A DNA stretch of 64,000 nt from positions 558,001-622,000 of the forward strand of contig NZ_JAHWXN010000001.1 of assembly GCF_023091245.1 (NCBI RefSeq). The letters are read 5' to 3'. The stretch is from Microbacterium croceum. Its GTDB lineage: Bacteria; Actinomycetota; Actinomycetes; Actinomycetales; Microbacteriaceae. Positions 57,674 through 64,000 of this stretch are shown here, in pieces (position 1 is the first letter of the stretch; the number at the start of each line of letters is the position of its first letter). Both the position numbers and the translations under genes were made by a program. A model generated the notes under the pieces. That model was not told the DNA's origin and did not search any database. It was given only the letters and a program-made list of their open reading frames with translations.

Positions 57674-58000
57674 TCACCGAAGGTGTGGGGGAACCTTCGC
57701 GCGGAGGATCTCGATGAGTTCCGGGTCCATGAAGCCGTAGTCGTCGCGGATGCCGAGGGCCACGACACGGGTATCGCGCAGCTGTGGCATGAACCGTCGG
57801 CTGATCTCCGCCTTGTGCTTCTTCTCCATCGCGATGACCACGTCGGCCCAGTCGAGGTCCTCGGCGGTGAGGATCTCGTCGGCGTCAGGTGCGAGGCCGG
57901 CGGAGGCGACCTGGACGCCCGGCCAGTCGCGGAAGACGTTCTCGGCCGTGGGGCTGCGCAACCGGTTCCGGCTGCACACGAAGAGCACGTTCATCCCCAC
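57674..58000 (-). CDS. Low-molecular-weight protein tyrosine phosphatase-like protein
   Basis: 108 residues. The active-site loop CSRNRLRSPTAE keeps the CX5RS pattern at the N-terminus, and a C-terminal FMDPELIEI corresponds to the general acid region. It is shorter than classical family members (about 150) and the loop sequence differs from the usual CTGNICRS, so activity is uncertain. ATG at 58000 or 57994. Confidence 0.82.
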   Translation of the reverse strand: MGMNVLFVCSRNRLRSPTAENVFRDWPGVQVASAGLAPDADEILTAEDLDWADVVIAMEKKHKAEISRRFMPQLRDTRVVALGIRDDYGFMDPELIEILRAKVPPHLR

Positions 58001-58057
58001 AGGTTAGGGGGTTCGAGTGCTGTTGAATCCCCGGCGCCGAGGCTGACGAGCGATCAC

Positions 58058-59158
58058 TCACGGCACGCGAAGCTCGCGGATGGGTTCTCGTCTCGCCGCG
58101 ACGATGGCGGGGAGCAACGCAGCGGACGTGGCCGTTCCCATCGCGAGCACGCACACGGCGATGGTGAACTCGGCCCCTGGCAGCGGGTCGCCGCCGACGG
58201 CGAGCACAGCGCTCGCCGTCGTCGCTCCGATCACCACGCCGATAAAGGCGAGCCCCGCGGTCTGTGTGAGCAGCAGGGACATGATGAGCCCACGGGTGGC
58301 GCCCAGTGCGCGACGGCGACCGAAGTCCTTCCGTCGCATCATCACGAGCGCGTAGAGGAGTATCGCCACAAGAGCCCCTGTGACTGCCACCATCACGATG
58401 ACGAGTCCTCGGGAGAAGGAGCCCAGCTGGCCTTGGATCAGGCTTCTCAGCTCCGCGAGTTCTTCGGACGTCTGCACGCTGACCTTCGTCGTATCGTCCG
58501 CGGCGAGAACGGAGAGGACAGCGGTGGACACGGGCGCCACGAGGTCGGGTTCCTCAGCGATGACGACGAGTGCACTCACCGGTTCGTCTCCTGCTGCCCC
58601 TGGCTGTGAGACCAGGACGAGTGGTTCGAAACCGGCGAGGAAATCGGGCGTCGTGATCCGCCCTGCGACAGGGTACGACGCTCCTGTCGTGAGACTGATG
58701 CCGCCGGCTCCGTCGACGAGTCCGAGCTGCTCCAACGCGAGTGGTGAGCCGTACGCCGTCGGCGCGTCGGCGGCAGGAACGCCCAGGTAGTCGAGCCGGC
58801 TCCCGTACGCGTACCTGACGGGTACGCGCGTGCCACCGGGAATCGCAGCGTTCGTGGCATCGATCGCGGAGGAGAACGCGCCGGCCCACTCGATGCCCGA
58901 GATGCCCGAGATTCGATCGAGGACGTCGGAGGTGACGCCTGCTCCCGGCTCGGCGCGAACCACGATGGACCGGGTGCCGGCGGAGTCGATGGAGGCGATC
59001 ACGCGCTGTTCCGCGCCCACGGTCCGTCCCGTCGTCAGCATGACGGTGAGCACCATGCCGGCGACCATCAGAATCGTGACGATGGACGCAACCGGCTGGG
59101 AGGCCGCTGTCGACATCGCTTCTCGCGCGATGGCGATGCCACGGGATGCCGTCTTCAT
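58058..59158 (-). CDS. FtsX-like ABC transporter permease
   Basis: 366 residues from the ATG at 59158. One N-terminal helix (VASIVTILMVAGMVLTVML), a large external domain (about 50-250), then three helices with the FtsX/MacB pattern (RRKDFGRRRALGATRGLIMSLL). The ATG overlaps the stop of the ATPase. It should form the membrane part of an exporter of an unknown substrate. Confidence 0.85.
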   Translation of the reverse strand: MKTASRGIAIAREAMSTAASQPVASIVTILMVAGMVLTVMLTTGRTVGAEQRVIASIDSAGTRSIVVRAEPGAGVTSDVLDRISGISGIEWAGAFSSAIDATNAAIPGGTRVPVRYAYGSRLDYLGVPAADAPTAYGSPLALEQLGLVDGAGGISLTTGASYPVAGRITTPDFLAGFEPLVLVSQPGAAGDEPVSALVVIAEEPDLVAPVSTAVLSVLAADDTTKVSVQTSEELAELRSLIQGQLGSFSRGLVIVMVAVTGALVAILLYALVMMRRKDFGRRRALGATRGLIMSLLLTQTAGLAFIGVVIGATTASAVLAVGGDPLPGAEFTIAVCVLAMGTATSAALLPAIVAARREPIRELRVP

Positions 59159-59805
59159 CCCAGTCTCATCTCGAGATCGCACGCCTCTGCCACGGCGGGA
59201 TCGTGAGTCACGACGATGACGGTCGCGCCCGCTGCGGCACGGTCGCGCAGCGCGTGGACGACCATCCGGCTCGTGGCCGGGTCGAGGTTGCCCGTCGGCT
59301 CGTCGGCGAGGATGATCGACGGCTCGCTGAGGAGCGCTCTGCAGAGTGCGATGCGTTGCGCCTGCCCACCAGACACCTGACCGGGCTTGCGATGCGCCGG
59401 CACATCGACACCGAAGCGCTCGAGCAGTTCGCGCGCTCTGCCGGCCAGGTCGGCGCGCTTCTGTCCGCGGTACAGCGCGACCTCGGTCACGTTGTCGAGC
59501 ACGGTGCGCGTCGCATCCAACGCGGCGTCCTGGAACACGAAGCCGAAAGTGTCCGCGCGCAGCCGTGCTCGACCTGCGTCATGGAGGTGTGTCACGGGCA
59601 CGCCGTCGACAGAGACCTGACCGGTGGTGGGCTTCAGCATCAGGCCGAGGAGATACAGCAGCGTGGACTTCCCCGTGCCGGAAGGTCCGGTGATGCCCGT
59701 CATGGAGCCGGCCGGGAAGTCTGCCGACCAGCTGTCGAGCACCGTCCGATCGCTTCGTCCGTACTCGAAGGTGATCTCGCGAGCGACGAGAGGGTGCATA
59801 GTCAC
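59155..59805 (-). CDS. ABC transporter ATP-binding protein (MacB/LolD-like)
   Basis: 216 residues. Walker A GPSGTGKST, Q-loop FVFQDAAL, signature VSGGQAQR, Walker B IILADEPT and switch VVTHD. Drives the FtsX-type permease encoded next. Starts at a GTG that overlaps the adaptor stop (GTGA); an ATG two codons later is possible. Confidence 0.92.
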   Translation of the reverse strand: MTMHPLVAREITFEYGRSDRTVLDSWSADFPAGSMTGITGPSGTGKSTLLYLLGLMLKPTTGQVSVDGVPVTHLHDAGRARLRADTFGFVFQDAALDATRTVLDNVTEVALYRGQKRADLAGRARELLERFGVDVPAHRKPGQVSGGQAQRIALCRALLSEPSIILADEPTGNLDPATSRMVVHALRDRAAAGATVIVVTHDPAVAEACDLEMRLG

Positions 59806-60926
59806 TGAGTCGGCTCCCTGCCGGGAACGCGAACATCCATCCCTTCATCCACGCCTTCGATGACGCTCATGCCTCGCGCCGAAGCGATGACCTTCACAGC
59901 GAGCCTGTCTCCGGATCTCGCGATGACGGCGACGTGGCCATCGGCACCTGTCACCAGCGCGGCCGACGGCACGACCAGACCCGAGACCTCCTCGGCTGTC
60001 ACGATGACAGAATCCAGGAGCGCCTCACCGTTGACGGGGATCTGGGAGCACCCGTCGCCGCAGATGGACCCCCCGTCGAGAGGATCCAGGGAGATGTCGA
60101 TCGAGCCGGACTGGGAGTCGACGACCTGCTTCCCCGCCGCAGCCGTCCAGAGGTCTCCGCTGGGGGAGGTGATCTTCACTCGAGTGCCCGTCGGCATCGT
60201 GGCGGCCTGGGCCTCGGTCACCGGTACCCGGAACTCCGGTGCGGTCGAGAGGGCGCGGACGACAGGTTCGCCGCCGGTCACGAGGTTTCCGCGAGTGATC
60301 ACCTCGTCGTCCAGGGATACGCGCGTGGGAAGGTCCGGTACGTAGATGACGTCGGAGACGTCGACGACACCGGTCTGCTCCACGTCGAGCGCCTTCTGCC
60401 AGGCGCGGATGGCCTCGACGGTGCGCGCGCCAGCGATGCCGTCCATGGCTCCGCCGTAGTGCCCGAGGACGGCGAGCATGCTCTGCAGCTGCGCGACGTC
60501 AGCGCCCTCGGCATCGAGGCCGATCGCGCGGAACGCAGGAACGTCCCCTTGGCCGATGACGACCGGGCGTTGATCCACGCGGTACAACACCTCACCGGGG
60601 CCCACCTCGGCGCCCGGTTCGAGGGGCGCCTCTGTCACGACTCCGACTGCTCGATTGGAACCGGCAGGAACCGGAGTCCATTTCGCGACCGTGTTGAGCT
60701 TCGTCGTCGATCCCACAGCGCCCGACTGCACCTTCACGTAGGTGTAGTCCGCTGCCTCGAGTGGGTCGTCGGCGGGAGTGAGGACGGATGAAGCCGCCCA
60801 GCCGATGGCGCCGGCGGCGAGGACGGCCAGAATCATCGCGACGACGAGGAGTGGTGTTCGACGATTGGTGGGGATCCGCGCTCCGCGGCGATCGTCACCG
60901 GAGGTCGTGCGGGGGCCATTCTCCAT
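59802..60926 (-). CDS. Efflux adaptor with peptidoglycan-binding domain
   Basis: 374 residues. Cytoplasmic start, one membrane helix (LLVVAMILAVLAAGAIGWAA, about 26-45), then an external part with a PG_binding_1 motif (LQSMLAVLGHYGGAMDGIAG, about 150-175) inserted in a HlyD/MacA-like barrel (region with FRVPVTEAQAATMPTGTRV). This architecture is typical of actinobacterial adaptors paired with MacB-like exporters. It lies six bases after the lipoprotein gene. Confidence 0.83.
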   Translation of the reverse strand: MENGPRTTSGDDRRGARIPTNRRTPLLVVAMILAVLAAGAIGWAASSVLTPADDPLEAADYTYVKVQSGAVGSTTKLNTVAKWTPVPAGSNRAVGVVTEAPLEPGAEVGPGEVLYRVDQRPVVIGQGDVPAFRAIGLDAEGADVAQLQSMLAVLGHYGGAMDGIAGARTVEAIRAWQKALDVEQTGVVDVSDVIYVPDLPTRVSLDDEVITRGNLVTGGEPVVRALSTAPEFRVPVTEAQAATMPTGTRVKITSPSGDLWTAAAGKQVVDSQSGSIDISLDPLDGGSICGDGCSQIPVNGEALLDSVIVTAEEVSGLVVPSAALVTGADGHVAVIARSGDRLAVKVIASARGMSVIEGVDEGMDVRVPGREPTQ

Positions 60927-60932
60927 GCGTGG

Positions 60933-61601
60933 TCAACGTCCGTTCGTGAGCTTCCAGTCGTCGATGCTGACCCCGTCCCAGAGCACTTCGCCGGGCGCTT
61001 GCTGCGGGCAGGCATCCTCCAACTCCGTCCACGCCTGATTGAAGTTGTCTTCCGCCACGGCGAGGGAGACCTGCGCAAAGGGGAAGTACGGGTCAGAGAG
61101 CCACGAATCGACGAACACGGACTCACTGGGCGGATCCGAGATGGAATGCCCGCGGTCCTCGAGGCAGGGGATGACGAAGTCGACGGTCCAGGCGTACTGC
61201 AGACGGATCTGCTTGTCGGACCAGGTCCTCGTGTACCTCTCCGGCACGGGGTACTGCACAGCGCAGGTGTACTGCGCGAGCGCGAAAGCCGCCTCGTTGC
61301 CGGACGGGACGTTCACTCCGCCGTTGGACTCCGTCGGGTATCCGGCCTCGGCGAGGCAGTCCCGGAGCGCAGCATCGCGTTCGGGGGTGTCGACGTAGCG
61401 CACGACCTCGACAGCCGGCGGATCCTCGACGCCGTAGTACTCGGCCCACTGTTCAGCCTGGCCGCGGAGGTAGTCAGGCGACCCGGGGTCCGTCGTCGCG
61501 TCGGAGCCGGGCCGCTCGCCTGATGCGGAGCAACCGGCGAGCAGGACGAGGCAAAGGGCGGCACCCACGAGGGCACCCTTCCGCGTCTCGGCGAGACTCA
61601 C
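60933..61601 (-). CDS. Lipoprotein of unknown function
   Basis: 222 residues from a GTG at 61601. Signal of lipoprotein type: LVGAALCLVLLAGC, with the lipidated Cys about residue 25. Mature part is acidic and has conserved-looking Cys residues (RDCLAEAG, QYTCAV, IPCLEDRG, DACPQQ) that may form disulfides. First gene of the exporter operon, perhaps a substrate or accessory factor. The start is coupled to an upstream 14-residue frame. Confidence 0.78.
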   Translation of the reverse strand: MSLAETRKGALVGAALCLVLLAGCSASGERPGSDATTDPGSPDYLRGQAEQWAEYYGVEDPPAVEVVRYVDTPERDAALRDCLAEAGYPTESNGGVNVPSGNEAAFALAQYTCAVQYPVPERYTRTWSDKQIRLQYAWTVDFVIPCLEDRGHSISDPPSESVFVDSWLSDPYFPFAQVSLAVAEDNFNQAWTELEDACPQQAPGEVLWDGVSIDDWKLTNGR

Positions 61602-61642
61602 GAAGCGCAGCTCGCTCCGATGATGGAACGCTTCTTCGTCAT
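61598..61642 (-). CDS. Putative 14-residue upstream peptide
   Basis: ATG at 61642 with a strong ggaggg Shine-Dalgarno encodes MTKKRSIIGASCAS, then TGA. The stop overlaps the lipoprotein GTG in the sequence GTGA. The lipoprotein start has no closely spaced Shine-Dalgarno, so re-initiation is plausible. Confidence 0.5.
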   Translation of the reverse strand: MTKKRSIIGASCAS

Positions 61643-61831
61643 GAACACCCTCCGACTTTCTAAGTAATGTGCCCACCTTTATTTTGTGATGTTAGCGCAT
61701 CCACTGAACGCACGGCGAAGGTCGGCCTCTGCCGGAAGAGGGGGTGAGGGGCGGCGAGTGAGCAACATAGGCTGAATACCCGGATGTGACTGTGGGGCTC
61801 AGCTACACACATCGGCCAGAGGAAGATCTCC

Positions 61832-62440
61832 ATGACTGAACGCAAGATGCCGCAGCTCAAGCAGCAGCGCTCGATCGACACTCGGGACGCTCTCCTCTCC
61901 GGTGCCGCACGCGTGTTCGCCCGCGCGACGTACGCCGAGGCGCGCTACCGTGATGTCGCAGTGGAGTCCGGCGTGAGCGAAGGGGCTCTGTACTTCCACT
62001 TCCGCAGCAAGGCGGACCTCGCACGGGCCGTCCTCGATGAGCAGCAGGAGCGTATGACATCCGTGCTGGTGCGTGTCGAGGAGGAGCCGGGCACCGGACG
62101 CGCGCAGCTTCTCCGGTTGATGAGGGATCTCGGAGAGCTCATCGCGCGGGATGAGGTGGTCCAGGCCGGAATCAGACTTGCCGGCCAGCCGTCCTCGGAG
62201 GTCATGGCAGAGGCGAGCGAGCCGTACCTGGAATGGGTCCGTGTCACGCGGACATTCCTCGAGCGAGGCCTCGAAGACGGGTCCGTCCGTTCAGATGCGG
62301 ACATCGACCTGCTCGCCGAGCTCTTCAACACCGTCTTCGTCGGGTCTCAGGTGTTGTCCGGTCTGGAGGACGGCTGGAAGTCGTTGCCCCAGCGCATGCA
62401 GCGACTCATGCCGACGCTGGAGGCGCTGCTCGCCGAGTAG
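61832..62440 (+). CDS. TetR-family regulator (gamma-butyrolactone receptor-like)
   Basis: 202 residues. The N-terminal DNA-binding domain (about 12-60) has RDVAVESGVSEGALYFHFRSKADLARAVLDEQ, very like ScbR/ArpA-type autoregulator receptors. The C-terminal part is helical. Divergent from the exporter operon, which it may control. Membership in the receptor group is inferred from the N-terminus only. Shine-Dalgarno agaggaag precedes the ATG. Confidence 0.85.
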   Translation: MTERKMPQLKQQRSIDTRDALLSGAARVFARATYAEARYRDVAVESGVSEGALYFHFRSKADLARAVLDEQQERMTSVLVRVEEEPGTGRAQLLRLMRDLGELIARDEVVQAGIRLAGQPSSEVMAEASEPYLEWVRVTRTFLERGLEDGSVRSDADIDLLAELFNTVFVGSQVLSGLEDGWKSLPQRMQRLMPTLEALLAE

Positions 62441-62497
62441 TGCCTGCCGCGGGGTGCGTGGCTCCGCCTTGCATGAAGCTCTCTGCCGGTGCTTCGC

Positions 62498-62890
62498 TCA
62501 GGAAGCGGGCTCCACCGCGATCACCGAGACGGTCGCCGGGCCGGTGGGCGCGGTGTAGGTGACGTCGTCGCCCACATATCTGCCGTTGACGGCGGCGCCC
62601 AGCGGTGAGCGCGGCGAGAGGGCGCGATCGTCGGCCAGAACAGTACGGTCGCCGAGGAGGAAGGTGTCTGTGCTCCCGTCGGCGAAACGGATGGTCACGA
62701 GCATCCCCGGCTCCACCAGACCGTCGTCGGGCTTCACCGTCACGTCGGCGTTCCTCACGAGCGCGCGCAGCTCGATCACACGCGCCTTCTCGGCGAGGGT
62801 CGCCTCGCTCCCCTTCTCCTCCAGAGCCGCGATCTCCGCCTCCAGGGCAGCGAGCGTGGCGGGCGGCATCCATACGGCGGGCGTGGTCAT
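62498..62890 (-). CDS. GreA/GreB-like transcription factor
   Basis: 130 residues. The N-terminal part is a helical, Glu/Ala-rich coiled region (LAALEAEIAALEEKG); the C-terminal FKBP-like domain has DGLVEPGMLVTIRFADGSTDTFLLG and SPRSPLGAAVNG. Shorter than classical GreA, so it may compete with it or bind RNA polymerase differently. ATG at 62890. Confidence 0.82.
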   Translation of the reverse strand: MTTPAVWMPPATLAALEAEIAALEEKGSEATLAEKARVIELRALVRNADVTVKPDDGLVEPGMLVTIRFADGSTDTFLLGDRTVLADDRALSPRSPLGAAVNGRYVGDDVTYTAPTGPATVSVIAVEPAS

Positions 62891-63045
62891 GGCAGATCGA
62901 TCCTTCGGTACGGGGAGCCAGCAGGCGTAACCACCGACCATATCGAGTCGCAGCGGGAAGTCAACATCGTCTCGGCGGGTGCCAGGCAACGCATCGCGCC
63001 CTGGCGGCTGATACCAGAGCGCGATGCATCGGCCCGCTGATCAGG

Positions 63046-63150
63046 TCAGGGGCTTGTCTTCCACCACGGTTCCGGCAGATCACGCCACCATGCTCGTTCC
63101 GTGAACGGGTAACCGAGAGCGCGGAGTTCAGCTGCCAACTGCCGAAACCA
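63046..63150 (-). pseudogene. Remnant related to the orphan gene at 57328
   Basis: Encodes WFRQLAAELRALGYPFTE and ERAWWRDLPEPWWKTSP before TGA; 27 of 33 residues match the C-terminus of the 57328 gene. No start or upstream part is present. It lies in the same frame as, and directly downstream of, the stop of the DUF3892 gene. Confidence 0.75.
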
Positions 63151-63180
63151 CGGGGCACGGTCGCCTCTGGGTCGTGTGGC

Positions 63181-63462
63181 TCAGAACGTGTCGAGGGCGA
63201 CGAGGTTGTTGGCGCCTTGACCATCCGCGTGGGTGCGGAGGTAGGGCTCTCCCCGGCCGGGCCGCACGACGGCGACTCGCACGCGATCCCCGCCTGAGCC
63301 CACGGAGGCTTCGCCGCCCTTGACCTCGACCCAGGCGACGAGTGAGGGCTTGTCGATCTCGCCGACCTTTCCCGATTCCGGGTTCACCCAGCGGTATCGG
63401 ATGATCTCGTCTGCCGTGCGGACTGTGCCACCGAACCGAACATGCGTGATCTCGATTGCCAT
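63181..63462 (-). CDS. DUF3892 domain protein
   Basis: 93 residues from the ATG at 63462 (MAIEITHVRFGGTVRTADEI). The DUF3892 pattern is clear: ITHVRF, YRWVNPESGKVGEID and the C-terminal YLRTHADGQGANNLVALDTF. Function unknown. Frame continues upstream but that segment is not family-like. Its TGA is in frame with the remnant below. Confidence 0.8.
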   Translation of the reverse strand: MAIEITHVRFGGTVRTADEIIRYRWVNPESGKVGEIDKPSLVAWVEVKGGEASVGSGGDRVRVAVVRPGRGEPYLRTHADGQGANNLVALDTF

Positions 63463-63616
63463 CACGGCCCCCCATCGCATCACCGCGCCTGTCGCGGACG
63501 AGACCCAGTCTTCGTGAGCGCGAGGCTGCGACGGGCGGGTCGGTCGCGGCCCTTTCGTCAGTCCCACGGAATCCTTACCGATTCCCTCGGCAGGAGTCGC
63601 TCGTCCGAAAGCCGAA

Positions 63617-63635
63617 GTTTGTTAGCCTTACCTAA
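63617..63635. promoter_or_regulatory. DtxR/IdeR-type iron box
   Basis: 19 bases ending in CCTAA match the DtxR consensus in about 14 positions, with the core TTAGCCTTACCTAA. Located 47 bases upstream of the siderophore-binding protein gene, so iron should repress it. Confidence 0.75.
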
Positions 63636-63682
63636 GTAGACATTCGTTCTGCGCATCCTCCGCTCCGAGAAAGGCTCCCGAC

Positions 63683-64000
63683 GTGCCCGCACGCCTCCGA
63701 CGCCCCGCGACCACCCTCTTCGCCCTCGCCGCTTCCGCCGCGCTCCTGCTCACCGGATGCGCCGCCGCGCAGCCCGCCGATGCGGAGAGCACGACCGCGC
63801 CCTCCGGCACCCACGAGGTGCAGCACGCGCGCGGCACGACCGAGGTGCCTGACGACGTGCAGCGTGTGGTGACCCTCGAGCCGCTCGAGCTCGACACCGC
63901 AGTCGCCGTGGGCATCACCCCTGTCGGTGCGGCCGTGGCGTCGAACGTCGCCGGGGCCCCGGCCTACCTCGACGTCACGGGTGTCGAGGGCGTCGGCACC
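63683..64000 (+). CDS. Iron-siderophore ABC transporter substrate-binding lipoprotein (partial)
   Basis: The first 106 codons, running off the end of the window. GTG start; lipoprotein signal with LLLTGC near residue 27, then GTTEVPDDVQRVVTLEPLELDTAVAVGITPVG, the start of a FecB/FepB-like binding domain. An iron box lies upstream, which supports a siderophore role. Confidence 0.88.
   Translation, partial: MPARLRRPATTLFALAASAALLLTGCAAAQPADAESTTAPSGTHEVQHARGTTEVPDDVQRVVTLEPLELDTAVAVGITPVGAAVASNVAGAPAYLDVTGVEGVGT

Overview
High-GC actinobacterial chromosome segment spanning the replication origin. Gene content and order point to Microbacteriaceae, most likely Microbacterium. This rests on recognised synteny and protein families; no database was searched.

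Layout. 0-5.2 kb: end of an unidentified gene, murJ, trxB-trxA, a small conserved protein and a sugar porter. 5.2-11.9 kb (minus strand): the segregation and ribosome/membrane-biogenesis block parB-parA-rsmG-khpB-yidC-yidD-rnpA-rpmH, with a 1.6 kb gene-free stretch between parA and rsmG that carries most of an eight-site parS cluster. 11.9-22.4 kb (plus strand): dnaA, oriC, dnaN, recF, dciA, gyrB, gyrA and a DUF3566 membrane protein. 22.5-25.7 kb: a NarL-type two-component system with a DUF4097 protein, then tRNA-Ile and tRNA-Ala.

25.7-44.2 kb is an accessory stretch rich in divergent regulator/target pairs. It holds BenE transporter/MocR regulator, MmyB-type XRE regulator/ilvD, XRE-cupin regulator/NAD(P)-binding oxidoreductase and LacI/giant cell-wall GH92 mannosidase, followed by a Xaa-Pro peptidase, DUF1801, Nudix and YbaK proteins. 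Three copies of a ~58 bp inverted repeat sit in consecutive convergent gene junctions here.

44.4-57.2 kb returns to a conserved actinobacterial block: ppiA, rhomboid protease, crgA, class E sortase, a 51-residue membrane peptide, a PabA/TrpG-like amidotransferase, and the minus-strand growth and division operon fhaA-fhaB-pstP-rodA-pbpA-pknA-pknB, then tRNA-Leu. 57.2-64 kb: gene fragments, a small tyrosine phosphatase, a four-gene ABC exporter operon with a divergent TetR regulator, a GreA-like protein, a DUF3892 protein and the start of an iron-siderophore binding lipoprotein behind a DtxR/IdeR-type box.

How it works together: DnaA, oriC and parS/ParAB start replication and segregate the origin; DnaN, RecF, DciA and gyrase serve the fork; the PknA/PknB cluster couples cell-wall synthesis to phosphorylation; the class E sortase could anchor the GH92 enzyme, which ends in an LAGTG sorting signal. 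The most unusual observation is two short oriC-like elements far from oriC (about 28.57 and 45.89 kb) that share a DnaA-box-like site, exactly three bases, then GTTAAC repeats, with the intact origin.
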